DNA of 64,000 nucleotides from Prevotella sp. (GCA_017410365.1 JAFQQY010000032.1:1-64000); one strand, 5' to 3'; shown: positions 33,954-44,600, numbered from the stretch's first letter. Numbers and translations are program-made. The notes: a model not told the origin generated them from the letters alone.

Positions 33954-35315
33954 ATGATTCTTCCTGAAAGTTTTACAAAATACACGGCACAACTGATGGG
34001 CGACGACCTATACAACAGGTTTGTAGATGGTTTGCAGTCGCCTCCACCTGTCAGCGTACGCATGAACAGGAGCAAGTGTGGTGACGACACTCCGTTTGAG
34101 GGGGAAAGGATAGCGTGGTGCGACTGCGGCTACTATCTTAGTGAGCGCCCTGCTTTTACCTTCGACCCGCTGTTGCATGCCGGCTACTACTATGTTCAGG
34201 AGGCATCGTCAATGTTTGTCCATCATGCGCTGCGCCAGTATATCAACCGCCCTATTAGTATGCTTGACATGTGTGCGGCACCAGGAGGGAAATCAACAGC
34301 AGCATTGGGAGCATTGCCGGAGGGAAGCACTCTGATGAGCAACGAACCTATACGCCTTCGTGCGCAGATACTGGCTGAGAATCTTCAGAAATGGGGCAAT
34401 CCTAATATTATTGTTACAAACAATTATCCAAAGGACTATGCCCGTAGCGGTCTGGCCTTCGATGTGATTCTATGCGACGTGCCTTGTTCCGGCGAGGGCA
34501 TGTTCCGAAAGGATGAGGGAGCGATAAGTGAGTGGAGCGTGCAGAACGTTGAGAACTGCCGCAACCTGCAGCGTGAGATAGTAAGTGAGGCATGGAAGTG
34601 CCTGAATGATGACGGCTTGCTGATATATTCTACATGCACATTCAACGCCAAAGAGAACGAAGAGAATGTGGCGTGGATATGCGAGGAAATGGGTGCTGAG
34701 GTGCTGCCAATAGATATAGAAAAGGAATGGGGCATCAACGGTTCGCTGGTAAAAGGCTTAGACATGCCTGTTTATCGCTTCATCCCCGGTTGCACTCGGG
34801 GCGAGGGACTGTTCATGGCAGTACTAAGGCCCACGCAAGCGCCGCTGGCAGAAAGAATTCGCGGCGGCAAACGTGCGAAAGCAAAACCGGCAAAGACTGG
34901 CATTGATGCGAGGAAATATCTTGCTGAACCAGACAACTTCAGCATACACCCCCACGACAACGACATAATTGCCATAGCGAAAGCCATGGCAGAACAGTAT
35001 GAGACAGCTGCCGACCGGTTGAGAATAGTGCATGCAGGCATAAAGATGGGCACAGTAAAAGGCAAGGATTTCATTCCCGACCAGTCGCTGGCTCTATCGA
35101 CAGCACTCAACCGCAGTGCCTTTGCTACAGCAGAACTTGACTACGAACAGGCTATCAAATACCTGCAGCGTGATGCTGTTGTGCTGCCAGACGATACGCC
35201 TCGCGGATTTGTCCTCCTTACATACAAGGGTGCACCGTTGGGATTCGTCAAGAACATCGGCAACCGCACGAACAACATGTATCCGCAGGAGTGGAGAATA
35301 AGGAGTATGCGGTGA
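33954..35315 (+). CDS. RsmF-like rRNA (cytosine-5)-methyltransferase (NOL1/NOP2/Sun family)
   Basis: This 453-aa enzyme would methylate a cytosine in 16S rRNA using SAM. The SAM-binding motif is MLDMCAAPGGKSTAAL (about residues 102-117). The two catalytic cysteines lie in CDVPCSGEGMFRKDEG and YSTCTFNAKENEEN. The C-terminal part (about 300-453) resembles the RsmF extension with a PUA-like fold (RGFVLLTYKGAPLGFVKNIG). The exact target base cannot be settled from the sequence, so no symbol is given. It has its own promoter and is followed by thyA after a 139-bp repeat-rich spacer. Confidence 0.9.
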   Translation: MILPESFTKYTAQLMGDDLYNRFVDGLQSPPPVSVRMNRSKCGDDTPFEGERIAWCDCGYYLSERPAFTFDPLLHAGYYYVQEASSMFVHHALRQYINRPISMLDMCAAPGGKSTAALGALPEGSTLMSNEPIRLRAQILAENLQKWGNPNIIVTNNYPKDYARSGLAFDVILCDVPCSGEGMFRKDEGAISEWSVQNVENCRNLQREIVSEAWKCLNDDGLLIYSTCTFNAKENEENVAWICEEMGAEVLPIDIEKEWGINGSLVKGLDMPVYRFIPGCTRGEGLFMAVLRPTQAPLAERIRGGKRAKAKPAKTGIDARKYLAEPDNFSIHPHDNDIIAIAKAMAEQYETAADRLRIVHAGIKMGTVKGKDFIPDQSLALSTALNRSAFATAELDYEQAIKYLQRDAVVLPDDTPRGFVLLTYKGAPLGFVKNIGNRTNNMYPQEWRIRSMR

Positions 35316-35454
35316 ATCTTTATGTAGTTAAAGGAGTTAAAGGAAGTTATCGTTCGCTTTGCTCACTGAGAAGTTAAAGGACATTAGAATCAAGTACAAG
35401 CAACTCGTCAACTTGTCAACTTATTTACTCGTCAACTCGTCAACTAAAAAACAT
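35316..35454. repeat. Short repeats in the thyA upstream spacer
   Basis: GTTAAAGGA-type units (35328-35376) are followed by about six TCAACTCG/TCAACTTG units (35400-35446) ending 9 bp before the thyA ATG. An open frame running from 35359 into thyA is made of these repeats and is not counted as coding. Confidence 0.75.
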
Positions 35455-36249
35455 ATGAAACAATACTTAGACCTGCTCAACCGCATCATGACGGAGGGCA
35501 CACAAAAGGGCGACCGCACAGGCACCGGTACTATAAGCATCTTCGGAAACCAGATGCGCTTCAACCTGGAAGACGGTTTCCCACTGCTTACAACAAAGAA
35601 ACTGCATCTGAAGTCTATCATACACGAACTGCTATGGTTCCTGAATGGCGACACAAACGTGAAGTACCTGCAGGACAACGGTGTGAGGATTTGGAACGAA
35701 TGGGCCGATGAGAACGGTGAACTGGGCCCTGTCTATGGTCATCAGTGGCGTTCATGGCCCGACTATAACGGTGGCACTATCGACCAGATACAGGGCATTG
35801 TTGACCAACTGAAGAACAACCCTGACTCACGTCGAATGATAGTGAGTGCATGGAACGTTGCCGAGGTTGACCGCATGGCACTGCCTCCCTGCCACACCAT
35901 GTTCCAGTTCTACGTTGCCGACGGCCGTCTTAGTCTTCAGCTCTACCAGCGTTCTGCAGACACATTCCTTGGCGTGCCTTTCAATATAGCATCATACGCT
36001 CTGCTGCTGCAGATGATGGCACAGGTTAGCGGACTGAAAGCCGGCGATTTTATCCATACCACTGGCGATACACACTTGTATCTGAACCATCTGGAACAGG
36101 CGAAGTTGCAACTTACACGTGAACCGCGTCCGTTGCCAAAGATGCTCATCAATCCTGATGTGAAGAACATCTTCGACTTCAAATACGAGGACTTCCAACT
36201 TACGGATTATGACCCATGGCCACACATTAAGGCTGTAGTGTCAGTATAA
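35455..36249 (+). CDS. thyA: Thymidylate synthase
   Basis: This enzyme makes dTMP from dUMP and methylene-tetrahydrofolate. From the ATG at 35455 the protein is 264 aa, the exact length usual for ThyA, and starts [12 protein letters not shown]. An upstream in-frame start at 35359 would add 32 residues encoded by spacer repeats and is rejected. Motifs include [13 protein letters not shown], the active-site [12 protein letters not shown] (catalytic cysteine), [21 protein letters not shown] and HLYLNH. folA, which regenerates tetrahydrofolate, is convergent just downstream. Confidence 0.97.
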   Translation: MKQYLDLLNRIMTEGTQKGDRTGTGTISIFGNQMRFNLEDGFPLLTTKKLHLKSIIHELLWFLNGDTNVKYLQDNGVRIWNEWADENGELGPVYGHQWRSWPDYNGGTIDQIQGIVDQLKNNPDSRRMIVSAWNVAEVDRMALPPCHTMFQFYVADGRLSLQLYQRSADTFLGVPFNIASYALLLQMMAQVSGLKAGDFIHTTGDTHLYLNHLEQAKLQLTREPRPLPKMLINPDVKNIFDFKYEDFQLTDYDPWPHIKAVVSV

Positions 36250-36283
36250 TACTGTTTACATAAAGACATATATTTTTTTACGA

Positions 36284-36387
36284 CAACGAATTAAACGAAT
36301 TAGACGAATTTATTTTAGATAGAAAGACAGATGATAATTATACGCATCAGCTCGTCATCAAATTCGTTTAATTCGTCAAATTCGTTG
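36284..36387. repeat. Long inverted repeat between thyA and folA (ACGAATTA family)
   Basis: Arms of 28 bp (36284-36311 and 36360-36387), built of CAACGAATT, AAACGAATT and GACGAATTT units, pair at about 25 positions around a 48-bp loop. The same family forms the hairpin at 53178-53247. It lies between convergent genes and may stop transcripts from both sides. Confidence 0.8.
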
Positions 36388-36418
36388 TTTGTTATCAACA
36401 ATCGTTGACGTATAAAAA

Positions 36419-36895
36419 CTATTTAGTGTAATCCACGAATGCAAAGTCGTATTCGTGTTTCTCGTCTTTGCAGTGTTCCTCGCGCCACACCTCTTTCCAA
36501 TCACTATAGTCGGGAAAGAAAGTGTCGGCATTGTCTGGAGTGTCGTCAATCTCCGTCAGGCACAATCTGTCGGCAAAGGCAAGCGCCTGTTCATAAACCG
36601 ACGCACCACCTATTATATATACATCTTCGTCAGGAGCACAATGCTTCAGTGCCTCGTCGAGCGAAGAGTAAGTATCGCATCCTGGAAATTCAGCACAAGT
36701 GCGACTCAACACCACGTTGCGCCTATTGGGCAATGCCCCTTTGGGCAACGAGAGGAATGTGTTGCGCCCCATGATAATGGTATGTCCACTGGTAAGTGCC
36801 TTAAAACGTTTCAAATCATCGGGGAGCCAGTATATGAGTTTATTCTCAAAGCCAATGGCCCGATTGCGTGCCACGGCAGCAATGACGTTAATCAT
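36419..36895 (-). CDS. folA: Dihydrofolate reductase
   Basis: This 158-aa enzyme would reduce dihydrofolate with NADPH. It starts MINVIAAVARNRAIGFENKL, with the substrate-binding aspartate in WLPDDLKRFK, GHTIIMGRNTFLSLP, RRNVVLSR and the NADPH loop VYIIGGASVYEQAL. It lies 30 bp downstream of the Lrp-type regulator gene on the same strand, so the two are probably co-transcribed, and it is convergent with thyA, its metabolic partner. Confidence 0.96.
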   Translation of the reverse strand: MINVIAAVARNRAIGFENKLIYWLPDDLKRFKALTSGHTIIMGRNTFLSLPKGALPNRRNVVLSRTCAEFPGCDTYSSLDEALKHCAPDEDVYIIGGASVYEQALAFADRLCLTEIDDTPDNADTFFPDYSDWKEVWREEHCKDEKHEYDFAFVDYTK

Positions 36896-36925
36896 ATCTA
36901 ATCAAATAAAAAAGCATCAGGATTT

Positions 36926-37402
36926 TTAATCATCCTCACAAACATCATTAATCGGCATCTGACGGTCGATGGCAGAATTGAAAGATATTATAGTTTCGCT
37001 ACGTGCCAAGCCAAGAGGCTGCAACTTGTCGTGTATGATATTAAGAAGATGATGGTTGTTGACGGCATATATCTTTATAAACATATCGTAGTTGCCTGTA
37101 GTATAATGACATTCTACAACCTCAGGTATCTTCTTCAGTTCCTCAACAACGGCATCAAAATTCTCAGGATTCTTCAGATTTAGTCCTATATACGCACAAG
37201 TGTCGTAACCTATTTTCTCTGGGTCTATGATGTATTGCGAACCTTTTATTATTCCTAATGAGGTTAGTTTCTGTACTCTCTGGTGTATGGCTGCACCACT
37301 CACATTACAAGCACGAGCCACTTCAAGGAATGGAATGCGTGCATCTTCGGCTATCAGCTTTAATATCTGCCTATCCAGTCTGTCTAATTTCTGATAAGTC
37401 AT
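36926..37402 (-). CDS. Lrp/AsnC-family transcription regulator
   Basis: This 158-aa protein has an N-terminal winged helix (LDRQILKLIAEDARIPFLEV, then ARACNVSGAAIHQRVQKL). The C-terminal RAM/ligand-binding domain (about 68-145, YIGLNLKNPENFDAVVEELK, VVECHYTTGNYDMFIKIYA) follows. Members bind amino acids and regulate metabolism as octamers. The frame extends to 37432, but a full -7 box lies at 37419-37426, so the ATG at 37402 is the start. It is the first gene of an apparent operon with folA. Confidence 0.93.
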   Translation of the reverse strand: MTYQKLDRLDRQILKLIAEDARIPFLEVARACNVSGAAIHQRVQKLTSLGIIKGSQYIIDPEKIGYDTCAYIGLNLKNPENFDAVVEELKKIPEVVECHYTTGNYDMFIKIYAVNNHHLLNIIHDKLQPLGLARSETIISFNSAIDRQMPINDVCEDD

Positions 37403-37418
37403 GTAATTTAATTTTTCG

Positions 37419-37449
37419 CAAAGATATAACAAAAATCCGACTTACACAA
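37419..37449 (-). promoter_or_regulatory. Promoter of the lrp-type/folA operon
   Basis: On the minus strand TTG (37449-37447), 20 bp and TATCTTTG (37426-37419). Confidence 0.75.
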
Positions 37450-37577
37450 TAAATATATTACAATTTTAGGCATTATATGTACAGATTGTTACAAAACAGA
37501 TGCATTTAGAAAACAACAATTCGTACATTTTTACCGAAGAATGAACTATAATCCTGATGTAACAAAAAGAGAAACAT

Positions 37578-37585
37578 TAACTTTG
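37578..37585 (+). promoter_or_regulatory. -7 box of a candidate small RNA
   Basis: TAACTTTG, 240 bp upstream of the PL11 gene and followed by a terminator at 37675. No -33 TTTG lies at standard spacing. Confidence 0.5.
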
Positions 37586-37591
37586 CAGTAC

Positions 37592-37711
37592 ATAAATCGT
37601 ATAATATATATAGAATAAATTCATGTTGGATGTCGTAAGTTAATGCGATTAAGTAGTAAAGATTGTTTGTTTATAGCGACTGCCCGTGCGGGTGGTCGCT
37701 TTGCTTTTATC
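37592..37711 (+). ncRNA. Candidate small RNA upstream of the PL11 gene
   Basis: About 120 nt run from the predicted start to a T-rich tail after a terminator hairpin. The body is AT-rich and has no good ORF. A second -7 box for the PL11 gene lies downstream of the terminator, so this could be an independent RNA. Confidence 0.4.
37675..37711 (+). terminator. Terminator in the lrp-PL11 intergenic region
   Basis: AGCGAC (37675-37680) pairs with GTCGCT (37695-37700), and inner CCCG pairs with CGGG. The tail is TTGCTTTTATC. Confidence 0.7.
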
Positions 37712-37785
37712 ACGCATTTTATAAAGTTTTTATATAACTATTTTAAACTTTGCCGATAAAATTTCGTCAAATAATAAATTAATTG

Positions 37786-37793
37786 TATTTTTG
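37786..37793 (+). promoter_or_regulatory. -7 box of the PL11 gene
   Basis: TATTTTTG matches TAnnTTTG, 33 bp before the ATG at 37827. No standard -33 is seen, as expected if an HTCS activator is needed. Confidence 0.55.
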
Positions 37794-37826
37794 CAGTCAA
37801 ACAACTACTAAATATACTATAAACAA

Positions 37827-39908
37827 ATGAAAAAAATTTTTACGACATTCATTGCAATGACACTGGCTACCACTATGTGGGCACAGCCACGCTACAACAT
37901 GGAGGCTCTGAACAAAGAGAAACTAAACCGTGGCGTTGTAGCATTGAAACAAGACGACGGAAAGGTTATCGTTAGTTGGAGAACTCTAAGCAGCGACAAG
38001 AAAGGCGAGGCTTTTGATGTGTATCGTAATGGAGTGAAACTAAACTCCACTGCACTGACAAAGGGCGGTACTTTCTTTATCGATGAGAAGCCGCTGGCTA
38101 CAGACGCTACATACGAAATAAAAGGTGGCAACCTGAACGGCACTTATACACTTAAGGCCGATGCGCCTAATGGTTATATTCCTATCAAAACAAACAAACC
38201 GGCTGATGGCACGACACCTGATGGAAGAAAATTCACTTACTCTGCCAACGACTGTAGCGTGGGTGATGTGGATGGCGACGGACAATATGAGATATTCGTG
38301 AAGTGGGATCCATCAAACGCACATGACAATGCTCACGACGGATTCACAGGTTCAACCATCTTCGACTGCTACCGCCTGACAGGTGAACATCTATGGAGAA
38401 TTGATATGGGTCCAAACATCCGCAGCGGTGCCCACTATGTGCCTTTTATCGTATATGATCTTGACGGCGACGGATGTGCAGAACTGATGGTTAAGACTGC
38501 CGACGGTACTGTTGACGGCAAGGGCAACGTTATTGGTGATGCCACAAAAGACTGGCGTGAAGGTGCTGCAGAGGCAAAGAAGAATTTTGAAAAAAATAAA
38601 GAGCAGATAAAGCAGGAAGAGGCAAACCGCGCAAAGATGCGTGAGGAGTGGACCAAGCTGCGCAAGGAGATGGAAGAATTGCGCAAGCAGGGCAAACAAC
38701 CTGACGAGCAGATGATGCAGCGCATGCGCAGAATGCGTGGCAGCGGTAACCGAGGACCGGCAAAGGCTGGACGAATATTGAGCGGTCCTGAATACATGAC
38801 AGTGTTCAACGGACGTACCGGTGAGGCTATGGCAACCGTTGACTACATACCTGAGCGTGGCGAACTGAGAGCATGGGGCGACGACCGTGGTAATCGTTCT
38901 GAGCGTTATCTTGCAGCTGTTGGCTATTTTGACGGCAAGCGCGCAAGTGCTGTGTTCTGCCGTGGCTACTACACAAGAACAGTTTTAGCGGCATGGGATT
39001 GGGACGGAAAGAAACTCACAAACAAATGGACTTTCGACTCAAACAACAAGAAATGGAATAGTTATGCGGGACAGGGCAACCACAATCTGCGCGTAGGTGA
39101 TGTTGACGGGGACGGATGCGACGAGATAATCTATGGTTCTTGCGCCATCGACAATGACGGTACAGGACTTTATAATACAAGAATGGGACATGGCGACGCC
39201 ATGCACCTGACCGCTTTCGACCCTTCAACTGACAAACTTCAAGTTTGGGACTGCCATGAGAACCGTCGCGACGGAAGTACATTCCGTGATGCAGCAACTG
39301 GCAAGGTGATATTCCAGTTGAAGAGCAAGATTGACGTTGGTCGCTGTATGGCTGCCGATATCGACCCGACAAACCCGGGTGTTGAAATGTGGAGCAGCGA
39401 CAGCAAGGGCATCCGTAACATCAAAGGCGAAGTGGTTGTGCCAAAGAATCAGCAAAGCGGAAACGAAGGCGACGGCAACGGTGATGATACGGCCTTATAT
39501 ATAAGAGGTGTTAGGGTTTCAACAAACTTTGCCATCTGGTGGGACGGTGATTTGTTGCGCGAACTGCTTGACGCCGCACGAGTATCTAAGTACAACTGGA
39601 ACACAGGCATGTCAGATGTGGTTACTCGCTTTGAGGGTTGCCAGTGGAACAACGGAAGCAAGTCAAACCCATGTCTTAGCGGTGATATTATCGGTGACTG
39701 GCGCGAGGATGTGCTCACACGCACTCAAGACAGCAAGGAACTTCGCCTTTATGTCAGTCCTATTCCAACCGACTACCGCATCAACTGCCTGATGGAAGAC
39801 ATTCCTTACCGTCTGAGTGTAGCTACCGAAAATGTGGGCTACAACCAACCGCCACAAGCTGGATTCTATATCGGTCCTGACAAATCGGTTGTTGATTATC
39901 TGAAGTAA
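37827..39908 (+). CDS. PL11 rhamnogalacturonan lyase with a charged helical insertion
   Basis: This secreted lyase would cut rhamnogalacturonan I by beta-elimination. It has 693 aa with a signal peptide (ending MWAQ). PL11 motifs on an eight-bladed propeller include DVDGDGQYEIFVKWDPSNA, DLDGDGCAELMVKTADGT, GRGYYTRTVLAAWDWDG-like strands, GQGNHNLRVGDVDGDG and DNDGTGLYNTRMGHGDAMH. Several DxDGDG loops are probable calcium sites. Unusually, residues of about 242-315 (38550-38771) form a Lys/Glu/Arg-rich helical insertion between VIGDATKDW and ILSGPEYMTVFNG, where other PL11 enzymes have a short loop. It opens the pectin locus and is followed by a bidirectional terminator. Confidence 0.93.
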   Translation: MKKIFTTFIAMTLATTMWAQPRYNMEALNKEKLNRGVVALKQDDGKVIVSWRTLSSDKKGEAFDVYRNGVKLNSTALTKGGTFFIDEKPLATDATYEIKGGNLNGTYTLKADAPNGYIPIKTNKPADGTTPDGRKFTYSANDCSVGDVDGDGQYEIFVKWDPSNAHDNAHDGFTGSTIFDCYRLTGEHLWRIDMGPNIRSGAHYVPFIVYDLDGDGCAELMVKTADGTVDGKGNVIGDATKDWREGAAEAKKNFEKNKEQIKQEEANRAKMREEWTKLRKEMEELRKQGKQPDEQMMQRMRRMRGSGNRGPAKAGRILSGPEYMTVFNGRTGEAMATVDYIPERGELRAWGDDRGNRSERYLAAVGYFDGKRASAVFCRGYYTRTVLAAWDWDGKKLTNKWTFDSNNKKWNSYAGQGNHNLRVGDVDGDGCDEIIYGSCAIDNDGTGLYNTRMGHGDAMHLTAFDPSTDKLQVWDCHENRRDGSTFRDAATGKVIFQLKSKIDVGRCMAADIDPTNPGVEMWSSDSKGIRNIKGEVVVPKNQQSGNEGDGNGDDTALYIRGVRVSTNFAIWWDGDLLRELLDAARVSKYNWNTGMSDVVTRFEGCQWNNGSKSNPCLSGDIIGDWREDVLTRTQDSKELRLYVSPIPTDYRINCLMEDIPYRLSVATENVGYNQPPQAGFYIGPDKSVVDYLK

Positions 39909-39925
39909 GATTATTATTCATAAAC

Positions 39926-39961
39926 AAAAAACACGCGAACCCCAATTCGCGTGTTTTTTTT
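39926..39961. terminator. Bidirectional terminator between PL11 and GH28 genes
   Basis: ACACGCGAA (39931-39939) pairs with TTCGCGTGT (39946-39954), flanked by A5 and T9 runs. It serves both convergent genes. Confidence 0.9.
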
Positions 39962-39997
39962 GTTATACCCTCTCTTTGAGAGGATTAGGAAGCCATC

Positions 39998-41443
39998 TCA
40001 ATACCCCACTATCTTCTCTACTCCTTCAACATCAGGCGCCTTCAAATCAATGATAGAAGCATTCTTCACGTCATCGAACATCACGGCTGGACGATAGTCA
40101 GTCTTCATGGTGTGGAATGTAACATGATTGACGTCAATACCATCGACGTGACGGGCAAAGAGTCCGTAGGCCGGAGTAGCCTTGGCAAACTTCGGTTCCG
40201 GATAGTTGGTACCCTGTTCACGATACTGGCGCTTTGCCAAATCAGCTGTACCGCCGCCACGATAATGAATGCGGATATTGTTAAAGGAAATATTGCGCAA
40301 GGGATGTCCTGGCATACCTGTTACGATAATACCAGCCAGTGAATCGACATCCTGCATAATAACATTGCTTATGGTTATATCGCCACCATATGATACGTCG
40401 GTACGCTCTTTCGGACCGCGGTTGCGGCAACCGGTAGTGATATATATAGGATAGTGATGTACATGGTTCATGGTGATGTTGTTAACCACAATGTTCTCCA
40501 TCTTACCCTGGTCCACCTCTTCAAATGCCAGTCCGCTACTATACATAAAAGTACAGTTTGTAACAGCAATATTGCGATAACCTCCGTTTGACTCTGTACC
40601 GAGTTTAAAGCGGCCGCATACCCAGTTCACCTTTTCTGGAATATACGAGCCATCGAGCAGCGAACCGAGCTTATAACCTGTTACCACACAGTTGTTAATG
40701 GCAATATGCTCGCACATAACAGGTTTCTTCAAAGCATATGAACTTTTCAGAACTATCGCATCATCGCTCGGCGTGTTCACCTTTGTGTTGCTAACGGTGA
40801 GATACTTACAGCAATCGATGTCTATACCGTCGCGATTAGTATCTATAAGCACATTGTCGATGGTGCCCAGTTCACAACCTGTAACGATAATGGCAAAATG
40901 ACCGCCACGATAGATGGTTACGTCACGAATCAGGATGTTGCGGCACTGCTTCAGCGCAATGGCCTTGTCGCCTGTTCCAATACTTCCACCCTGCAAATTA
41001 CCGCCTTTTTCCGTGTCTTTCTTTGTCAGTCCCTTGCCGTCTATGCGCCCGCGACCGGTTATGGAAACATTCTCCTGCCCAACGGCATAGATAAGACTGT
41101 TATGAAAATAAGTGTGTCCGCCATCCTGATATGCCGGTCCAATCCACTCTTCTGACTCGTCGTATGCCTTCATCGACGACGGAGCCGCCAGAATGGTTGC
41201 GCCTGGAGTAATATGCAGTTCCACATTGCTTTTCAGGCGTATGCTTCCGCAAAGATATGTACCCGTGGGCAGCACCACCCTACCACCGCCATCAGCAACG
41301 CATTTCTCAATGGCTGCATTAATGGCAATATGGTCTAGAGTCTTGCCATCGCCTTTAGCCCCAAAATCCTTCACATTGTAATCGACTGCCGCAAACAGAT
41401 GCAATGCGACAAAACAATTAAGTAATAATAGTAGTCTTTTCAT
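39998..41443 (-). CDS. GH28 polygalacturonase-type glycoside hydrolase
   Basis: This 481-aa right-handed beta-helix enzyme would hydrolyse galacturonosyl or rhamnogalacturonan linkages. It has a signal peptide (1-19). An N-terminal pectate-lyase-3-like start (YNVKDFGAKGDGKTLDH) is followed by GH28 motifs NRDGIDIDCC, SDDAIVLKSS and GRFKLGTESNGG (the RIK region). The classic GHG is not evident, as in many bacterial GH28 branches that act on oligosaccharides. It probably works in the periplasm on products imported by SusC/D. The upstream -7 box is at 41494-41501 and the leader carries TTAATGCT/TTAATTCT repeats. Confidence 0.9.
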   Translation of the reverse strand: MKRLLLLLNCFVALHLFAAVDYNVKDFGAKGDGKTLDHIAINAAIEKCVADGGGRVVLPTGTYLCGSIRLKSNVELHITPGATILAAPSSMKAYDESEEWIGPAYQDGGHTYFHNSLIYAVGQENVSITGRGRIDGKGLTKKDTEKGGNLQGGSIGTGDKAIALKQCRNILIRDVTIYRGGHFAIIVTGCELGTIDNVLIDTNRDGIDIDCCKYLTVSNTKVNTPSDDAIVLKSSYALKKPVMCEHIAINNCVVTGYKLGSLLDGSYIPEKVNWVCGRFKLGTESNGGYRNIAVTNCTFMYSSGLAFEEVDQGKMENIVVNNITMNHVHHYPIYITTGCRNRGPKERTDVSYGGDITISNVIMQDVDSLAGIIVTGMPGHPLRNISFNNIRIHYRGGGTADLAKRQYREQGTNYPEPKFAKATPAYGLFARHVDGIDVNHVTFHTMKTDYRPAVMFDDVKNASIIDLKAPDVEGVEKIVGY

Positions 41444-41445
41444 AA

Positions 41446-41501
41446 TATTTAATTCTTAATGCTCAATGCTTAATTCTTAATACATGTCATTTGCAAAGAT
41501 A
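41446..41501 (-). promoter_or_regulatory. -7 box and repeat-containing leader of the GH28 gene
   Basis: TATCTTTG (41501-41494, minus) precedes a leader that contains AATTCTTAATGCT-type repeats (41451-41482, plus orientation), related to the 14-bp family before topB. Confidence 0.6.
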
Positions 41502-41607
41502 ATAAAAAAACAGGAAAAATTGATTGATTACGTTATTCTCTGGGCATTTTGTTATGTAATGTGGATTTTTTTCTTTTATTTTGCAAGTAAACGTTGAACG
41601 ATGAACA

Positions 41608-44600
41608 ATGAACAGAATTAATTACCTACTAATCATATTATCACTTTTCTGCATAAACATAAATGCTGCAGACATTGACCGCCTTGCACTCACAAGCAAA
41701 CGCCTGTCAACAGCAGACGGTCTGTCAAGCAACACCGTTTATGACATACAACAAGACAAGAACGGCTTTATCTGGTTCGGAGCAGCATACGGACTGTGCC
41801 GTTACGACGGTTATTCGTTTGCCAACTATTATTCGCTAAGCAGCGACGGAACCAAAAGAAGCGAAGCCACAATAGGCAACCTCTACATGGACGACGAAAA
41901 TGATTTGATATGGATACAGACATCGACATTTACATTTGCTTGCTACGACATAAGCCTAGGAAAGTTTATCGATTACACAGGAAAGGGTGACGAGCAACGC
42001 TCATACCGCAGATTCATAAAGCAGAGAAACACCATGTGGATGTACGACACCCGCAACGGCATCAGGCGCATTGTATATAAGGACGGCAGATTCGAATGTC
42101 GCGACTTCAATACAGAAAACAAGAGTCTGCCAACCAATCATATAATAAGAATGGTTGAGGATGGAGCTGGCAATGTATGGGCGATGAGTGACAAAGGGTT
42201 GATTAGAATTAAAGGCGACAGCATAACTTTGGTTGAAAACACACGTCAAGTAGACGGAACCGCTTATGAAGGCAACGTGGTATGCCTGGCAGACGACAAC
42301 AAGATAAAAACTTATTCTCCCGACTGCGAATTATTGAAGGATGTGAGCATACCAAACGAGTTTGGCAGACTGAACTATCTGCGAAGCCACTTTATCTGGC
42401 AAGGCAAGTGGTTGCTTTTCGGCAAGAATACCATTGCCTACGACCTCAGCACATTTCAAATAAACATGCCCGACAGATGGCAGGTACAGAACGGTTGGCT
42501 CTTGGATGCCATCGACGGCTATTACTTTGAATCCAACCGCAGCGGCAAACTGTGGATATTTCCACCAGAGGGCGAGGTAAGGATTATGTCGCTAATTCCA
42601 GACATGAGCTATACAGCAGAGCGCAACAGACGCTATAATGTGAAGAGAGGCAAAGACGGTTTGTTCTACATTGCCACATATGGCAACGGCATGTTTATCT
42701 ATGACTATGCCAAAGATAAAATAAGACATTTCTCTGCCAACGATGAAGAGCCTGTGATATCAACCAACTACCTGATGAACCTGCTTGTTGACAGAAGTGG
42801 TTGTGTATGGGTGTCGCAAGAGTCATCTGGCGTGTCATGCATTTCTGTGTCTGAGGAGTCTATGGCATCGTTCGTTCTGCCTCGCCCTGAACGCAAAGGC
42901 GATTTGTCTAACTTTATAAGAATGGCAGCATACGATGAAAACGGAGACTTACTGCTGTCGACATCAGACAACAAGCTATACACATACGACATAAGCACTG
43001 GCAGCATAAGCAAAAACAGCGAACAGACAGCCAGTGTTTACGCCTATCATAAAGACAGACGTGGCAATGTATGGATGGCCACACGAGGAGCGGGACTATA
43101 CATAAACGACAAACATTACAGCAGAGGAGGCAGAGAACCGTATAAAGTGCAAAGCGACAACTACCAAGATATAGCCGAAGACAACAAGGGACGCATCTGG
43201 CTGTCAACCTATGAAGATGGTCTGCTGATGGCGGAATACAACAAAGACGGCACAATAACATTCAGTCAGTTCCTTGCCCGAGACAACAACGAGATGAGAC
43301 AACACCAGCTGGACATTGACAGCGAGGGAAGGTTGTGGATTGCTTCATACAACGGACTATACATGTTGGACACCAGCAAGGATAGCATCAGCAACAACGA
43401 CTTCCTATGCTTCAACACCGACAACAGCACCCTGCCGTTCAACGAGGTAAAGTGCATGACATATTCTTCCAACGGGTACCTCTGGACTGGCGGCAAGGGA
43501 AGTGGCGTGGTAAGGTGCAGGTTTGACAACGATATGAAGAAGCTTGCCTACACACGCATAACCACAAAAGAAGGTTTGGCCAATAATTCCATATCGTCTA
43601 TCATAGAAGACAGCAACGGGAATATCTGGGCTGCCACGGAAAGCGGCCTGTCAATGATATACGATATGGACATGAAGGTGAAGACGTACCACTTCAACGG
43701 AAATATCGAGAGGAATATCTACTCTGATGATTGTGCCATGAGGTTAAACGATGGCCGGTTGTTGTTCGGCACACGCTATGGCGTGAACATCATCACTCCC
43801 GAATCGGGAAAAGAAGTGGCCACGACAGCCCCGATGGCAACCATAACAGACATCAGGATTAACGGAATACTGGCAAGCGATAGTTGCATGCTGGAGTTTG
43901 CTCCCAACTACTGCAAAGAAATTGAACTTGACTATAAAAGCAATTCCATCTCGCTGTTGTTCTCCACACTAGAGTTCTCAAATCTGCAATCAGCCCTATA
44001 TCAGTATTATCTTGAAGGAGTAGACAACGACTGGCGCCAAATGACCAGCATAAACCATATAGACTACAATAATCTGGCACCGGGAAAATATATTTTCCAC
44101 ATAAAGACATACAACCATAACAAATGGAGCGATGAGCGAACTCTAGCCATCACCATAGCACAACCATGGTACAACTCATGGTGGGCTTGGATTGTCTACA
44201 TCACAATAATATTATTGTTGGTGCTATACATGTATCATAATGCACGTGAAAAGCTTAGGCTTCATGAACAGATGAAAGTGGAAAAGCAGATAAATGAATT
44301 CCGACTGAATTTCTACACCAACATAACCCATGAGTTCCGCACGCCGCTTGCCATCATACAGGGAGCCGTCAACAAGCTACAACTGGACAGCACGTCAAAA
44401 GCAGCCATCCAGACAGCACAAAGAGGTACCAAGCGACTGATGAAAATGGTAAACCAATTGATGGAATTCAGAAAGATACGCACGGGCAATCTCAATTTAT
44501 GCATCGAGAAAGATGATATCATTACTTTCGTGCGGAACATATACCAGGACTTTTGGAGTATTGCGGAACAAAAAGAGCTGCAAATATCCTTCCTTCCATT

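Noticed and set aside
35359..35454. N-terminal extension of thyA
   Set aside because: It is encoded by spacer repeats. The ATG at 35455 gives the standard 264-aa enzyme.
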